Source: Brachionus manjavacas (Eukaryota > Rotifera > Eurotatoria > Ploima > Brachionidae). From it: a stretch of DNA of 64,000 nt. Where the stretch lies: positions 7,936,001 to 8,000,000 of the forward strand of contig JAHQIY010000002.1 of the NCBI GenBank assembly GCA_019054805.1. The letters run 5' to 3'. Made by a program: the position numbers and the translations under genes. Positions 1 through 10,297 of the stretch are shown here, one piece after another. Under the pieces are notes generated by a model. The model ran no database searches. It had not been told where the DNA came from and was given only the letters and a program-made list of their open reading frames with translations. The first letter of the stretch is position 1, and every line of letters begins with the position of its first letter.

Positions 1-1
1 C

Positions 2-943
2 AGCGAAGTGCACATCAAATTCCTGATTCCGTCGTCGGTCGCCGGCAGCATAATCGGCCGGGGCGGCGACCGCATCGCCCAAATTCAAAACGACGCCAAT
101 GTCCGCGTCAAAATGTCCAAAGCAAACGACTACTATCCGGACACAAACGAAAGAGTTTGCCTAGTCATCGGATCCATCGACGCCGTCCTAAAAGCCTTCG
201 GCCTCATATGCGAAAAGATAAACGAAAAATGCGAAAACCAAAAGCGCAACGAGTCCGACCTGCACGACAGACTCAATTTGATCAAGCTGGTCATACCAAA
301 CAACACGGCCGGCTTTCTCATCGGCAAAGGCGGCTCCTTTGTCAAGCAGATAAAAGAGGACTCGGGCGCCTTTGTCCAAATATCGTCCAAGACAACCGAC
401 TTGCCCGAAAGAACAGTGACCATCGAGGGCTCGCACGACAAGCGGTTCAGAGCGCTGGACATCGTGGTGAACAAAATAGCCGACGACCCGCTGCACAACA
501 GTGTGCCCAATCTGAACTATTCGGACTTCATGAGCCAGCCGCCGCCGCAGGACTTCGGCCAGCAGTCCCTGCCCGCCAGCTCCAATGACATAAGCTCGAT
601 GGCCAACTATCTGGCCGGGCTGAACAATCTGGCCCTGTTGATCATCAACTGTGGCGGCGCGTACCACATGACCGCGGACAACCTGAAAAATTCGCTGCGC
701 AACGCCGGCTACAGCTCAGGCGCCTCTCAGGAAATAATAGACGCGCTCACAATTCTGCTCAAGTACGGCCTGATAAACAAGACTGCGCCCGCCTCGCTCC
801 TTGAGTCGGTGCAGTCCGGCGCCGCCATGCCCAATCTGGCCAATGTTCTGTCCAACATTGTGAGCTCGATATCGACCATGGCCAGCAACAATCAGCGGCC
901 CTCGTCCTACAATGGACGTCCGTCGTCCACCAAAAGAAAATAG
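2..943 (+). CDS. Nova/Pasilla-like KH-domain RNA-binding protein, 3' part
   Basis: Partial gene whose 5' end lies outside the window. The frame is open from base 2, so the first in-frame GTG at base 8 is not a real start. Two KH domains are visible. KH1 (about residues 3-75) has the loop GRGG and then SKANDYYPDTNERVCL, like the Nova KH1 pattern. KH2 (about 90-165) has the loop GKGG and ends KIADDPLHNSVPNLNYSDF, matching the Nova pattern after KH2. The remaining 150 residues are Ser/Asn/Ala-rich and end in a basic RPSSTKRK. Vertebrate Nova has a third KH domain; none is visible here, so this is a two-KH isoform or paralogue. By family it should bind YCAY-type RNA and regulate splicing in the nucleus. 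The exon is strikingly GC-rich compared with the rest of the window. A PCBP-type protein is the alternative, but the KH1 and post-KH2 motifs favour Nova. Confidence 0.88.
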   Translation, partial: SEVHIKFLIPSSVAGSIIGRGGDRIAQIQNDANVRVKMSKANDYYPDTNERVCLVIGSIDAVLKAFGLICEKINEKCENQKRNESDLHDRLNLIKLVIPNNTAGFLIGKGGSFVKQIKEDSGAFVQISSKTTDLPERTVTIEGSHDKRFRALDIVVNKIADDPLHNSVPNLNYSDFMSQPPPQDFGQQSLPASSNDISSMANYLAGLNNLALLIINCGGAYHMTADNLKNSLRNAGYSSGASQEIIDALTILLKYGLINKTAPASLLESVQSGAAMPNLANVLSNIVSSISTMASNNQRPSSYNGRPSSTKRK

Positions 944-1390
944 TGCTGCCTGCTCGCGGCTTTATGAAGGTCCTTTTTGTTGTTGTCTATTTTATTGTTA
1001 ATTTTTAAGAACAAATAAACAAAATTAAATTTTATTTAATACAAATTTAAGTGTACAAAAAATAAATAAAAGTTTGGTAGAGTGTAAAACTAGGAACAAC
1101 GAAGCATGCGAGGCCTCTATTTTGCTGCTTGTATGTGTACTCTCTTTCGTTCAAGTGCGGGCCTTCTGTTCAGCTGAACATTTAATTTTGTTTTTAATTT
1201 TTGTTAATTTAAAAAATAATAAAATTTTAGATTAATTTTTTAATTTAAAGATTTGTTTGAATCAAAATAAATAAAGTGAATGTTTATTTGTTTTGCGATT
1301 TAAATTCATTACATATCTATTTGTGCATCTGAATTGATCAGACTTTTTTTGTTGGTAAATAAAATTTTATAAATTTACTCTCTTCTTTAA
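944..1390 (+). other. Nova-like 3' UTR and AT-rich spacer
   Basis: Follows the TAG at 941-943. Likely polyadenylation signals AATAAA occur at 1014-1019 and again near 1060-1070. A short mixed-composition stretch at about 1090-1180 has no coding signal. Nothing else recognised before the piggyBac-like TTAA site at 1391. Confidence 0.5.
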
Positions 1391-1446
1391 TTAACTCTTA
1401 TCCGTCCAAAATTGGGTCAAAAATGACCCAAGCAAAATATTATTAT

Positions 1447-2240
1447 TTTTTTATATTTATTTATTTATTTGTTTTCTGTACCGAGCTAAAGCTCCTTCAG
1501 AATAAATTAAAAATAAAATAAAAAAATAAAATAAAAATAAAATTAAAGTTAATAAAATTGGATAAAAAAAAGAATCAAAATAGAGTAAATAAGCTAAAAA
1601 AATGAAAGTTGAAAAGACATAAATTGGAAAAGATTGTTACATGTGGCACATGTTTACATAGTTCAGGTTTCAGGAAAAAATGAGGAAATAGTAAGGTAGC
1701 AATTACACAATGGAGTTAGGTATTCAATATATCTAGATTCGAAACCTTCTTTGTATTCCTTCACCAGTCTTACAACCAATGGAATACAATGACTCAGTCC
1801 TGTTCCAACATATCTCTCACTCAACTCAAAAAGACGATTTGAGACTGTTAGTAATTTAAGTTTATTAAAAGCTTCATGTTGCACGATGTTGGAGGGATTA
1901 TCATACTTAAACTTAAGGATAGATCTGACTGCTGTATTCTGAATTGCTTGTAACTTTTTGATATTATTTTCTGAAAATGAATTCAAGCAAGGAAACGAAT
2001 AGTCTAGAATTGATCCGACTAAAGATTTAGATAAATTTCCTAGTGTGTTTTGAGTAAGATCTCATTTATTTATTAAAAATAACTTAATAATATTTAGCCT
2101 TTTGTTGCAGCGTTATTTAATTTCGTCTACTAATAAATTAAAATTTAATTTTGAAACAAATTTTATATCAAGAAACTTGATTTCTTTTTGGCTCACTATT
2201 CTGTTTCCATAGATTTTTAAGTTTAAAATTACATTGAATT
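1447..2240 (-). mobile_element. LINE (non-LTR) 3' fragment inside the piggyBac-like element
   Basis: The minus strand at 1663-1986 encodes the C-terminal part of a LINE ORF2, reading FSENNIKKLQAIQNTAVRSI and continuing to the stop. The upstream part (1987-2240) is the same family as the copy at 63,650-64,000 but carries frame-breaking changes. The 3' UTR ends in a GAGCTTTAGCTCGGTACAG motif followed by an AAAT-rich tail at about 1447-1475. The element is truncated at its 5' end, as usual for target-primed reverse transcription. It lies within the piggyBac-like element, so it inserted later. Confidence 0.8.
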
Positions 2241-2325
2241 TTTTCTATAAATGAAAAAAACTTTTCATTCAACTTAATTGATTTAGGTTGTTAATTGATT
2301 GTCTTTCCCTTTAAAAATAAAAACA

Positions 2326-2475
2326 CCGACAACTGATCTTATTTTTTTATTCAACAACATTGTTTAAAAAAAATTAAAAATACCGAAAACTGATATTACT
2401 TTAATTGTTTTATTCAGTGTAACTTTTAAAAAAATGAGAAAATACCGATAAATGATCTTATTTTTAACTTCGCTA
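2326..2475. repeat. Three diverged tandem units, about 56-61 bp period
   Basis: The phrase ACCGA-A-(C)TGATxTTA recurs at about 2326, 2382 and 2443, each followed by an AT-rich stretch with TTATTCA. It lies inside the piggyBac-like element between the LINE and the acidic coding remnant. Function unknown. Confidence 0.4.
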
Positions 2476-2791
2476 AGTTGAATTAAAACGGCTAAAATAA
2501 GCTTATTCCTTGATTAATCAATTAAAATTAACGGTTCATGGCTGGGTCTATAAATATTAAGTTCTTAACTATATTAGAAATATAACTATTCATCTGAAAA
2601 GGTAGATGCTGAGGATCAAGTAAGCGATGACGAGTTTGACTATGTTCAACCTACTCTGCAAGAATTTGTCGACGAGTATGAAAATGAGTCAGAAACATCA
2701 GACGAACAAGACGATGATGATTTTTCGGGTCAAAAATGACCCATTTCGGCCGATAACGTTATTTTTTCTATTTTGGACGGATAAGAGTTAA

Positions 2792-4880
2792 ACAAAATAA
2801 AACGACTAAAATTTTTTTATTGAAAAATCGAAATAATTGAGCAAATAGATTTAAATAATATAAGTATTTTGACGCGTTTCGGCAAGCTTTTGCCTTCATC
2901 AGGACTATCTAAAAGCAATCAAGAAAAAATCAATTTAATTTCTTCTTTTTTTCAACATTATTTCTTTACAATTTTCCGAAAAAAATTAAAATAATTTAAT
3001 ACCAAAGCTATTTCAATAAAGAAAACCCAAAAAAATATTTTTACAAATTTTGATTTTTAAAGAAATTTTTTAAACTTGACCAATAAACTATATATTAAAT
3101 TTTGTTATATAAAAATAATATTATATAAAAAATTTGAAAAGGCAATTTAATGTGCAATTAAGTCGAATAAAATTTGGTTTAATTTTTTGTGTTTGAATTA
3201 TAAAATTTATCCATTGTTGAAATAACATTGAACAAGTGCGATGTTTCAAATTATTTTTTAAGTCTCAAATAAAAAAATAATTTTAAGTTAAAATTGCATC
3301 AAAAATCAAAAACTTGTTGTTTTTTAATGAATTTTTCAATTCAGGTTTGTGATATGATGATCCCTAAGATAATACTAGATGACCTCCTTCATGGTAAACT
3401 TTTTTTTCTTTTAAAAATTTATTTCATTAGATGTGTAAGATTGAAATATATTATTTTAAAATTATTTAGTTGATTTAGAAACTTTAATAATGAAAAATTG
3501 AAGATGAAATTTGAGGATATGAAATTCAATTAGCTTTAAAAAATTTTAAGAACAAACCGGCTTTTTTAGTTCTTAAGAATTAAAAACAAAATTTGAATCT
3601 TTTTTTAATTGATACAGTATGATGGAAAACACTTTAAATGAGAAATCGAGAAGCAAGTCCATTTTCTCTAAAATTCCAAGATGAAAGAGAACGATTTTTT
3701 GAATTTTTTTTTAAATTAAATTTTTCCTTTTTTTTCTTTATTTTCTTTTTTTTTTAGAAAGAAATGTTGAATTTTTAAATGTTTTATATTTAAATATTTT
3801 ATATTTAAATTTTTAATTTTTGTTTTGTTTAATGTTTATTTGAATTTTGTAACCTTGTCAGAATTTTAATTCATTTTAATCCGATTAAAATTCATTACTA
3901 CTACTTTAATACTACTACTTTAATACTATTTTTCTTCTTCTACTAATTTACTACTACTTCTACTTTAAAGAAATTAAGTAGTGGGAGTAACTTTTTCAAA
4001 ATTTTTGTTTATCTTTTGTTACTTTATGGACCGAATTGTAATATACAAAGAATTATTGAGATCTAAATTAGAACCCAGATTACAGAACTCAAATTTTTCT
4101 TCAAAATTCAAACCACATTTTAATTTTTTTTATTTTTAATATTAAGTCTTTTGACTTAAAAAAAAAAAAAAAATTTAAGTCAAGTCATAACTTTGACTTA
4201 AATTTTTGTGACTTAGACTTAAATCTGTGACTTAAAAACAAGTCTGTTTTAAAGTTATTTAATTAGTTAATTTTCTTAATTGTAAAAAAATAATTAGAAA
4301 TAATAATAAGATAAAATTTATTTATTCTATTATTTATTTTTTAATTTTTTAAAATTTTTTGTTTATTTTCATTAGGAAAAACGCTTTCTAAACCAATTAG
4401 TAAATTTTAATTCTATTTTATTTAAAAAATATAAAACCTGTTTTTACATAATATGAATGAAAATAAAAAAATTCTTATACAATAAAATATTTTACTTTAA
4501 CCTTCATACAGCTTCATTCTTGAGTAAAAAAATCTCATTGTTTACTAAGAATGGGTCAAAAATTCCCAATGAAAAAAAACTAAACTTTTCATTAATAGTA
4601 AAAAAATAAATGAAATTTTCAATTAATATTATTTATTATATTTTATTATTCTTTGTTTGTTTATCTGCCCGAGCTTAATCTCCTTCACAACAAAATTTTA
4701 AATAAAAAAATTCAATAAAATTAAATTTAAAAAAAAAGAAGGAAAAATTAAAAATTTAAAGCTTCAGTAAAGATAGAATAGATAGAAAAGCTAAATTTTA
4801 TCCCTTTATTTTTTGATAAGAGCGAGAATATTTTTTCTTTCATGCTTAAATTTTCAGCTAAGAAATTCTCACGCTTATTA
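2792..4880. other. AT-rich region without genes; possible old repeat relics
   Basis: No supported reading frame. Contains AT-rich simple sequence, an imperfect CTACTACTTTAATA triplet-like tract at 3897-3960, and a TTAAGTC/GACTTAA-rich patch at 4141-4245 resembling the dispersed CAAGTC repeat family. At 4545-4760 there is a diverged GGGTCAAAAATTCCC followed by CCCGAGCTTAATCTCCTTC, an apparent older version of the left part of the 1391-2791 composite. Confidence 0.4.
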
Positions 4881-4900
4881 TACAGAATGATGCAAAAGTT

Positions 4901-4955
4901 TGGAAATTTTTTTTTCGTTAACAAAAGCCTTTTGTTAACGAAAAAAAAATTTCCA
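4901..4955. repeat. Perfect palindrome, 27-bp arms, 1-nt spacer
   Basis: Arms 4901-4927 and 4929-4955 are exact reverse complements around C4928; the core is CGTTAACAAAAG/CTTTTGTTAACG. It would extrude as a cruciform or fold as a hairpin in RNA. It lies in the non-coding end of the mariner remnant. Confidence 0.85.
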
Positions 4956-4970
4956 CTAACTCATATCGAG

Positions 4971-5026
4971 TTTTCCCGCCTATTATATACGCAAAAATGT
5001 TTTTGCGTATATAATAGGCGGGAAAA
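4971..5026. repeat. Perfect palindrome, 27-bp arms, 2-nt spacer
   Basis: Arms 4971-4997 and 5000-5026 are exact reverse complements with TG between them; the outer part is TTTTCCCGCC/GGCGGGAAAA. Its sequence is unrelated to the palindrome 15 bp to the left, so the two are independent. Confidence 0.85.
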
Positions 5027-5270
5027 TAAAAAAAAGCGGTGTTTTTTTCAAATTTTTATTTGTCATCAATCCAAGATCATAATATCAAAAAAAAAATTAA
5101 GTGAAAAAAAAAATCCCAAAAAAAAATTCAAAAGAAAAAATGGATACAATAAATTAAAAGTTTAGAAATTTTTACAATTTAATATTTAAAATGACCGCCT
5201 TTGGCGTTATAACAAGCCAAAACTCTTTTTGGCATAGATTCAATCAACTTTTGTGTTCAAAATTTTTTCA

Positions 5271-6267
5271 ATATTTTTGTGTTTAAAAGTTTTTTTCTTT
5301 TTTTGAAAAATTTGTGATGAGAAGATTTTATTTTGTGACGATCAGTTTAAATTTGAGTTGAAAAGTTTTTTTATTGTGTTGAAATAATAATCCCTTATAA
5401 TTAAGCATTTTACAGAACTAAATTATCTCTTTTAAAAAAAATAAATATTCAAATTTTTCTAAATTGAAACGATCGAAAATTAAAAAATTTAAAAAATTCG
5501 ATTTTTTTTAAATATGAATAAGATATTTGTAAAATTTATAATTAAGGACCACCTCAAGAAAGATTTTTTTTTTATTTTATTTATTACATATGTACATTTT
5601 ATTTTTTCTATAGTCTTAATTTTATGTATATATAAAAGCTAACTTAAACAAATAAGTCATGAAAATTTTAAAAAATTTTAGCAGAGTTTTGCTGACTGCT
5701 AAAAATATGACATAGATATTTGTATCCAACTAGCATCAAATCTCAGTTTACTTTTTAAGAATTTTTTTATTCAAATTTTCCTATAATTTTTTTTGTTTAT
5801 TTTTTAATTATTGAATTTTTTAAGTCACAAAATATATATATATAAATTATATTTATAATATTCGGTTATATATATAAATTTTTAAAAAATTATTTCAATA
5901 CTTAAAGAAGAAATATAATTTAAAAAACTAAAAATCAAAATAAGTCTGTAATTTTATTAATAAAAATTAGCAATAGTAGTCCGAAAATTCAGTGCTAAAT
6001 AATAAAAAACTTAAAAGGAGAATTATAATATTTTATCAACTAAAAATTGATAATTATTTTATAAAAATTAGTTTCAATATTAAGCATTTGAAATAAACGA
6101 ATAAGGTTAATTCATTATTTGACATGATTTACAAAGGAATTTCAAAAAGATATTAAAAAATAAGTCAAGAATTTAAATAATTGAAAACAAAAAGTTTGTG
6201 TGATCCGGCATCAAAAAAGTGAAGTCATGAATTAGATTGAAATGTTTCGACTTCATAAAAATTCTGA
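5271..6267. other. AT-rich spacer downstream of the minus-strand receptor
   Basis: About 1 kb of AT-rich sequence without a supported frame. Contains a TATATA-type short repeat near 5830-5870. No transposon ends recognised. Confidence 0.4.
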
Positions 6268-8541
6268 TTAAAATGATGGTTTAAAATTTGAAATAAGACC
6301 CATCAAAGTTTTTCGGAATTCGGAGTTAAACAAAGCATATGTTACTAAATTTAGTGAACAAGAAATCAAATAGAACGAATTTCCTAATTGTGATATATTG
6401 GTACAAATTTTGAGTTTATTATCACAAGTTTGGTCCAACAATAAAAGATAAAGTGATACACCAGACTCAAAAGTACGCAAAACCATCAGGATCAAACAGT
6501 TAAACAACACTGAATATGTGATTCTTTTTTCGAAATTTTCTTTTTCAGATATTTTCTTTTTGTGACCACCATACACTTTTAATTTATGATTCATCGCCTT
6601 CCTAAGCTTCACCAACAGCAAACCATCAAAAATCACAATAAGAATATACAATAAAAAATCGTTAAAAATAAATCTTGTTAAATACAAACAAAAATATAAT
6701 ATTTCCCGATGTCCACCATCATTTAATGATCCTATTACAGGAATATTAAATGAATCTTTAAATATATTCTTAAATGTATTTTTGATGGGGAAATCGGAAT
6801 AATCTGAATAAGAACTTTTAACCAAGTCATTTATCTCGATTGTTAATATGCTTTCAGTATTGATCAATATTACCACTAAAAAAAATCCTACATACATAAG
6901 AAAATTTGTCAATCTTTTTGATGACTTTGGCAGATTTTGCTCTCCCCTTAGGAGATCAAAGCGATTTTTTGCTATCAAAACATTTAAAATATTAGAAGCT
7001 GTCTGTATTGAATTTCCCACAAATTCTACCATGTACTTTTCGATTAGTTGAAAAAATATACTTTTCTTGACCGAAGAACAAAATATTCCATTAGAGAGAA
7101 TACAAACATTTGCCATATGAAACATGTAAATGAAAGAATAGATAAAATTTAGACTTGAGTTAATCAGCATTAATTTTATCAGATGAACTGAAGATTGTTT
7201 TGTTAATTTATTCTGGTTGTTGTTGTAAATTAGAGCCAGAATGGACACTCCGTTGGTGGTGAGACCCAAGATGCAAAAAATCGGAAAAATTAGCAAATTT
7301 ATGAAACTAATAAATTCTGTTGTGTAAACAAAATCAGTAATCGTTCTTTCCATTTTAATATCACCTCCATACTTAAATTTGTCACATTGTGCAGCCATTT
7401 TAGTGAAATTACATCTAATCTGATCCCAATTGATGCATTTATTGTAAGATAATTTAACACCAAAAGAAATCAGCCACAATACTGTGCAGCTGCAATCAAT
7501 ATTTAAAAGATAAATCTCAATTTTTTCTGAATCAACCTCACTTAGTGGTTTAAGTACGCAAAAGTCTTCATCATAAGATCCCTTTAAGTCTATTTGAATT
7601 TTAATTAAAAAGAAATGATGTTGCTTATTCAATTCATGCAACCATTCCATATCTTGGGCAAGTAAATCTTTAAAATTTCTTACAAAAATTTCTAGCGCTC
7701 TTAAATTGTGCAGCTGAGTAAAAGAGTTTTTTTCAATTTTATCCAAAATACCCTCAATTTTAAATTTTTTGGTATTTTTGAACAAATTTTTGTTGACCAA
7801 ATTTTCCGAAATTTTAAATTTATAAAATTTAAAGCTAACCATTTGTAAAATTGTTTTATTTGAGACATTAACATCTGAGAAGCCTAAATTATTTTTCTTC
7901 AAAAAATGATCAGTAATTTCATTAAATTGCAAATAATTTAAATTGCAATCATTAAATATTTTTTGACAAGTATCCGGAAAATATTGTACTGAATACTCAA
8001 ATTTTAAATTTCTAACGCTCCCAAAGGGAGATGAACTAAAATGATCACTGCATGACTTAACAAGTGAGTTGTTATGATATAAAACCAGTTTTGAAAACTT
8101 AAATGATATCATATTATCAAATAATAGTTCAATTTGAAAAAAATTAAAATTAATATCCAGTCCTTTGATATTAAGAAAAAATAAATATATCTGCGAGTTT
8201 TCCGGTAACATAAAATTCGAAATATCAATATTAGAATTTTCCAGAATAATCATTTTGTCTGGTATAAAAGAAATGTCTTTTACATAGAATCCAGCGAAAT
8301 TAAAGCAATTAATTTGTAATTCATTAAATGAAAAAAAATTAATAAATAAAAGCCTATAAGTATAAAAATTCGGTATAAAAATAGGGACAGTTTTTGTTCG
8401 ATATCTTTCGGCAAAATTAAGACAAAGGCCGTCACCTTCTGGCTTCAATAAATTTGGATTTTTTAAATAGATTTTCTTGAATAAATAAATTTTGCTAATA
8501 AAACTTAAGAGCGAAATAAAACGAAGTAATTTATTTTTCAT
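6268..8541 (-). CDS. LRR-like ectodomain / seven-transmembrane receptor (paralogue A)
   Basis: Single long open frame, about 757 residues from the ATG at 8541; an upstream in-frame ATG at 8601 is possible, but the 8541 start places the hydrophobic leader as in the paralogue at 25,904. Order: signal-like leader; a roughly 350-residue ectodomain with irregular leucine-rich strands (LHNLRALEIFVRNFKDLL); a cysteine-rich cap (DCSC...KCINW...RCNF...QCDKF) like an LRR C-terminal cap; then seven hydrophobic segments. TM1 contains LGLTTNGVSIL (rhodopsin-family Asn), a Cys precedes TM3 (IFCSS), IAKNRF occupies the DRY position, and TM7 ends SLNLVTYALFNSEF instead of NPxxY. By architecture it is a class-A-like GPCR related to LRR receptors; the ligand is unknown. 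Its middle 933 bp is nearly identical to the paralogue. Intronless or single exon as seen. Confidence 0.8.
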   Translation of the reverse strand: MKNKLLRFISLLSFISKIYLFKKIYLKNPNLLKPEGDGLCLNFAERYRTKTVPIFIPNFYTYRLLFINFFSFNELQINCFNFAGFYVKDISFIPDKMIILENSNIDISNFMLPENSQIYLFFLNIKGLDINFNFFQIELLFDNMISFKFSKLVLYHNNSLVKSCSDHFSSSPFGSVRNLKFEYSVQYFPDTCQKIFNDCNLNYLQFNEITDHFLKKNNLGFSDVNVSNKTILQMVSFKFYKFKISENLVNKNLFKNTKKFKIEGILDKIEKNSFTQLHNLRALEIFVRNFKDLLAQDMEWLHELNKQHHFFLIKIQIDLKGSYDEDFCVLKPLSEVDSEKIEIYLLNIDCSCTVLWLISFGVKLSYNKCINWDQIRCNFTKMAAQCDKFKYGGDIKMERTITDFVYTTEFISFINLLIFPIFCILGLTTNGVSILALIYNNNQNKLTKQSSVHLIKLMLINSSLNFIYSFIYMFHMANVCILSNGIFCSSVKKSIFFQLIEKYMVEFVGNSIQTASNILNVLIAKNRFDLLRGEQNLPKSSKRLTNFLMYVGFFLVVILINTESILTIEINDLVKSSYSDYSDFPIKNTFKNIFKDSFNIPVIGSLNDGGHREILYFCLYLTRFIFNDFLLYILIVIFDGLLLVKLRKAMNHKLKVYGGHKKKISEKENFEKRITYSVLFNCLILMVLRTFESGVSLYLLLLDQTCDNKLKICTNISQLGNSFYLISCSLNLVTYALFNSEFRKTLMGLISNFKPSF
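6901..7833 (-). repeat. 933-bp block shared with 26597-27529 (inverted)
   Basis: Reading the minus strand, this block matches 26597-27529 with about six base differences and no indels, whereas the same genes diverge strongly on either side. It covers the end of the ectodomain, the cysteine cap, TM1-TM3 and the start of TM4. Best explained as a recent gene conversion between the two inverted receptor copies. Confidence 0.85.
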
Positions 8542-8789
8542 TTTTTCTAATTTTGCTTCATGAAAATTTTTTTTGCGAATTAGTATGTATTTATTAAACA
8601 ATTTCAGTATTTATTAGAAATTCAATGCTTTAATTGAAAATAAAAAAAAATTATTTTAATCCGTTTTAAAATAATACATTTTGGTTGCTAAAATTAAAAA
8701 TGTCATTATCGAGCCGTTTTAGATTTTAAATGTGTCGAATTTCTTTCTAAAATTCTATTAAAAAAAAATTCTATTGGACTCAAGATTGT

Positions 8790-9551
8790 CTTCTTCTCTT
8801 CAACACATCAAAATGTGTGGTTATGCATTACGGTCATAAAAACAAAGAATTCACTTATTTTATTAATGGTAAACAGTTATCAACGTCTGAAACCGAAAGA
8901 GATCTTGGAGTTATCTTCAATACAAATCTCAAATAGAAAAATCAAGTGATAGAGGCTACAAACAAAGCAAATCAAATAGTGGGTCGCATCAGGAAATCGT
9001 TCGCTCGTTTTGGTTGTAAGTTATTTAGATCATTGTATTTAACTTTTGTTCGTCCTCTTTTGGAATTTGCTGTGCCTGTATGGTCTCCATTTCTTAAGTC
9101 GGATTGTGAGAATCTTGAGAGGATTCAACGCAGAGCTACGAAATTTATTTCTAATGAAAGCAGATTGAAGGCTTTGAACATTCCAAATCTGGTGGAAAGA
9201 AGAAAAAGAGGTGATCTAATTCAATTATACAAGTTCATGCATGGAATAGAAATGGTTGAAAAAAGCAACAATTTTAATGTCACCAAAATCCAAGGAAGAG
9301 GTCACTGCTTCAAATATCACAAAGAAATTTCGAGGCTCCAACATAGAGATAACTTTTTTTTCAACAGAACCGCTAACAAATGGAACTCACTGCCAAATCA
9401 ATTAGTTGAAGCCCCCAATGTTAACAGCTTTAAAGCAGGCATTGATTGCTGGATGAGCAGCAATCAATCAAATCAACAATCTTAGTGTGCCTTATTAGCA
9501 CACTCGCTGGCTAGCCAGCTACACTCAAAACTACTACTACTACTACTACTA
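8790..9551 (+). mobile_element. LINE ORF2 3' fragment with ACT tail
   Basis: From 8799 the plus frame reads FNTSKCVVMHYG and TERDLGVIFNTNLK, then a TAG at 8934-8936, then continues in the same frame through PVWSPFLKSDCENLERIQRR, RRKRGDLIQLYK and NRTANKWNSLP to the stop at 9485. This is the reverse-transcriptase thumb/C-terminal region typical of CR1/jockey-like LINEs. After the stop come two small hairpins (TGTGCcttattaGCACA and the palindrome GCTGGCTAGCCAGC) and a CTACTACTACT tail at about 9531-9551, the presumed 3' recognition structure. 5'-truncated and inactive. Confidence 0.85.
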
Positions 9552-10189
9552 AAAGTTTCAGTCAAAATTTACAAAATTCTGCATCTTTCCAAAGATTTTT
9601 TTTGAATAGTTAATTTATTTTGAATCAAATAACGAATAAAGGAATTCTATTTTATATATTATTTTCAAAAATTTTAAATCCAAAAAAGTTCCTATTCTTG
9701 TGTGCATAATCAAAAAATGTTTTTGTTCAAAAAACTAAAAACTAAAAATAGCTTAATTATCAAACTCTTAATATTCAAAAAAATAACAAAGTTCAAATAA
9801 AAAAAATTTTAAAAAATAAATTATTCAGTTATGAAAATTTTATGTTAGAGACAAAGGGTTCGTACGATGTTTGCTCTTGGTTCCTTGGAATTTTTTTCTT
9901 TTTCTTTCTTTGGAGTATTTTTTTTGGCTTAGGTTTGTTTATCTCACAGAATTTTATTTTTAAATGGAAATTCAGATAACGACTTTTGAACTTTTCATGC
10001 AATGTCATCTAAAATTTTTTAATTAAGAAAATATTTTTATTGAAAACACTTGGATTATTATTAACATTTTCACTACGAGTATAATCATCAACTTGGGGCA
10101 AACGTTCCAAGGCTTACAAATAAACTTTTCTTTTTGACGTCTTAATATGATTAAGTTGATTTTAAAATTTAGCAATACTATCAAAAAAA
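9552..10189. other. AT-rich spacer, no feature recognised
   Basis: Low-complexity AT-rich sequence between a LINE tail and the left end of the nested DNA-transposon complex. No supported reading frame or repeat pair. Confidence 0.4.
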
Positions 10190-10297
10190 ACAGTACTGAT
10201 TTGAGGCGTGGAATTTACGTAAATTTGCGAAAATTTACGTTCGTATAATTTAGTAATTTTACGAAATTTTTCGATATTTTACGTAAAGGACGGTTTT

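Larger units (their letters stand above)
1391..2791. mobile_element. piggyBac-like element, TTAA target site, internally deleted
   Basis: TTAA occurs at 1391-1394 and 2788-2791. Directly inside are perfect 18-bp terminal inverted repeats, CTCTTATCCGTCCAAAAT at 1395 and its reverse complement ending at 2787. A subterminal palindromic GGGTCAAAAATGACCC follows at each end (about 1413 and 2735). TTAA duplication is the hallmark of piggyBac elements. The right interior (about 2600-2740) encodes an acidic stretch in the plus direction, reading DAEDQVSDDEFDY then DEYENESETSDEQDDDD, typical of the N-terminus of piggyBac-type transposases. The rest of the transposase is missing. A LINE fragment occupies 1447-2240. 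Confident in class; non-autonomous. Confidence 0.82.
4883..5270 (-). mobile_element. Tc1/mariner transposase 3' end and terminal repeat
   Basis: The minus strand at about 5176-5245 reads LIESMPKRVLACYNAKGGH and then F-K-Y-stop, the classical C-terminus of Tc1/mariner DD34E transposases. The element end lies near 4883, where TACAGAATGATGCAAAAGTT resembles a Tc1-type terminal repeat next to a TA target (4881-4882). No partner terminus was found; the 5' part is missing or decayed beyond recognition. Two long palindromes sit between the terminus and the coding remnant. Confidence 0.7.

Noticed and set aside
133-667. Long overlapping frames on both strands under the KH gene
   Set aside because: They are shadows of a GC-rich coding exon; only the frame from base 2 has KH-domain sense.
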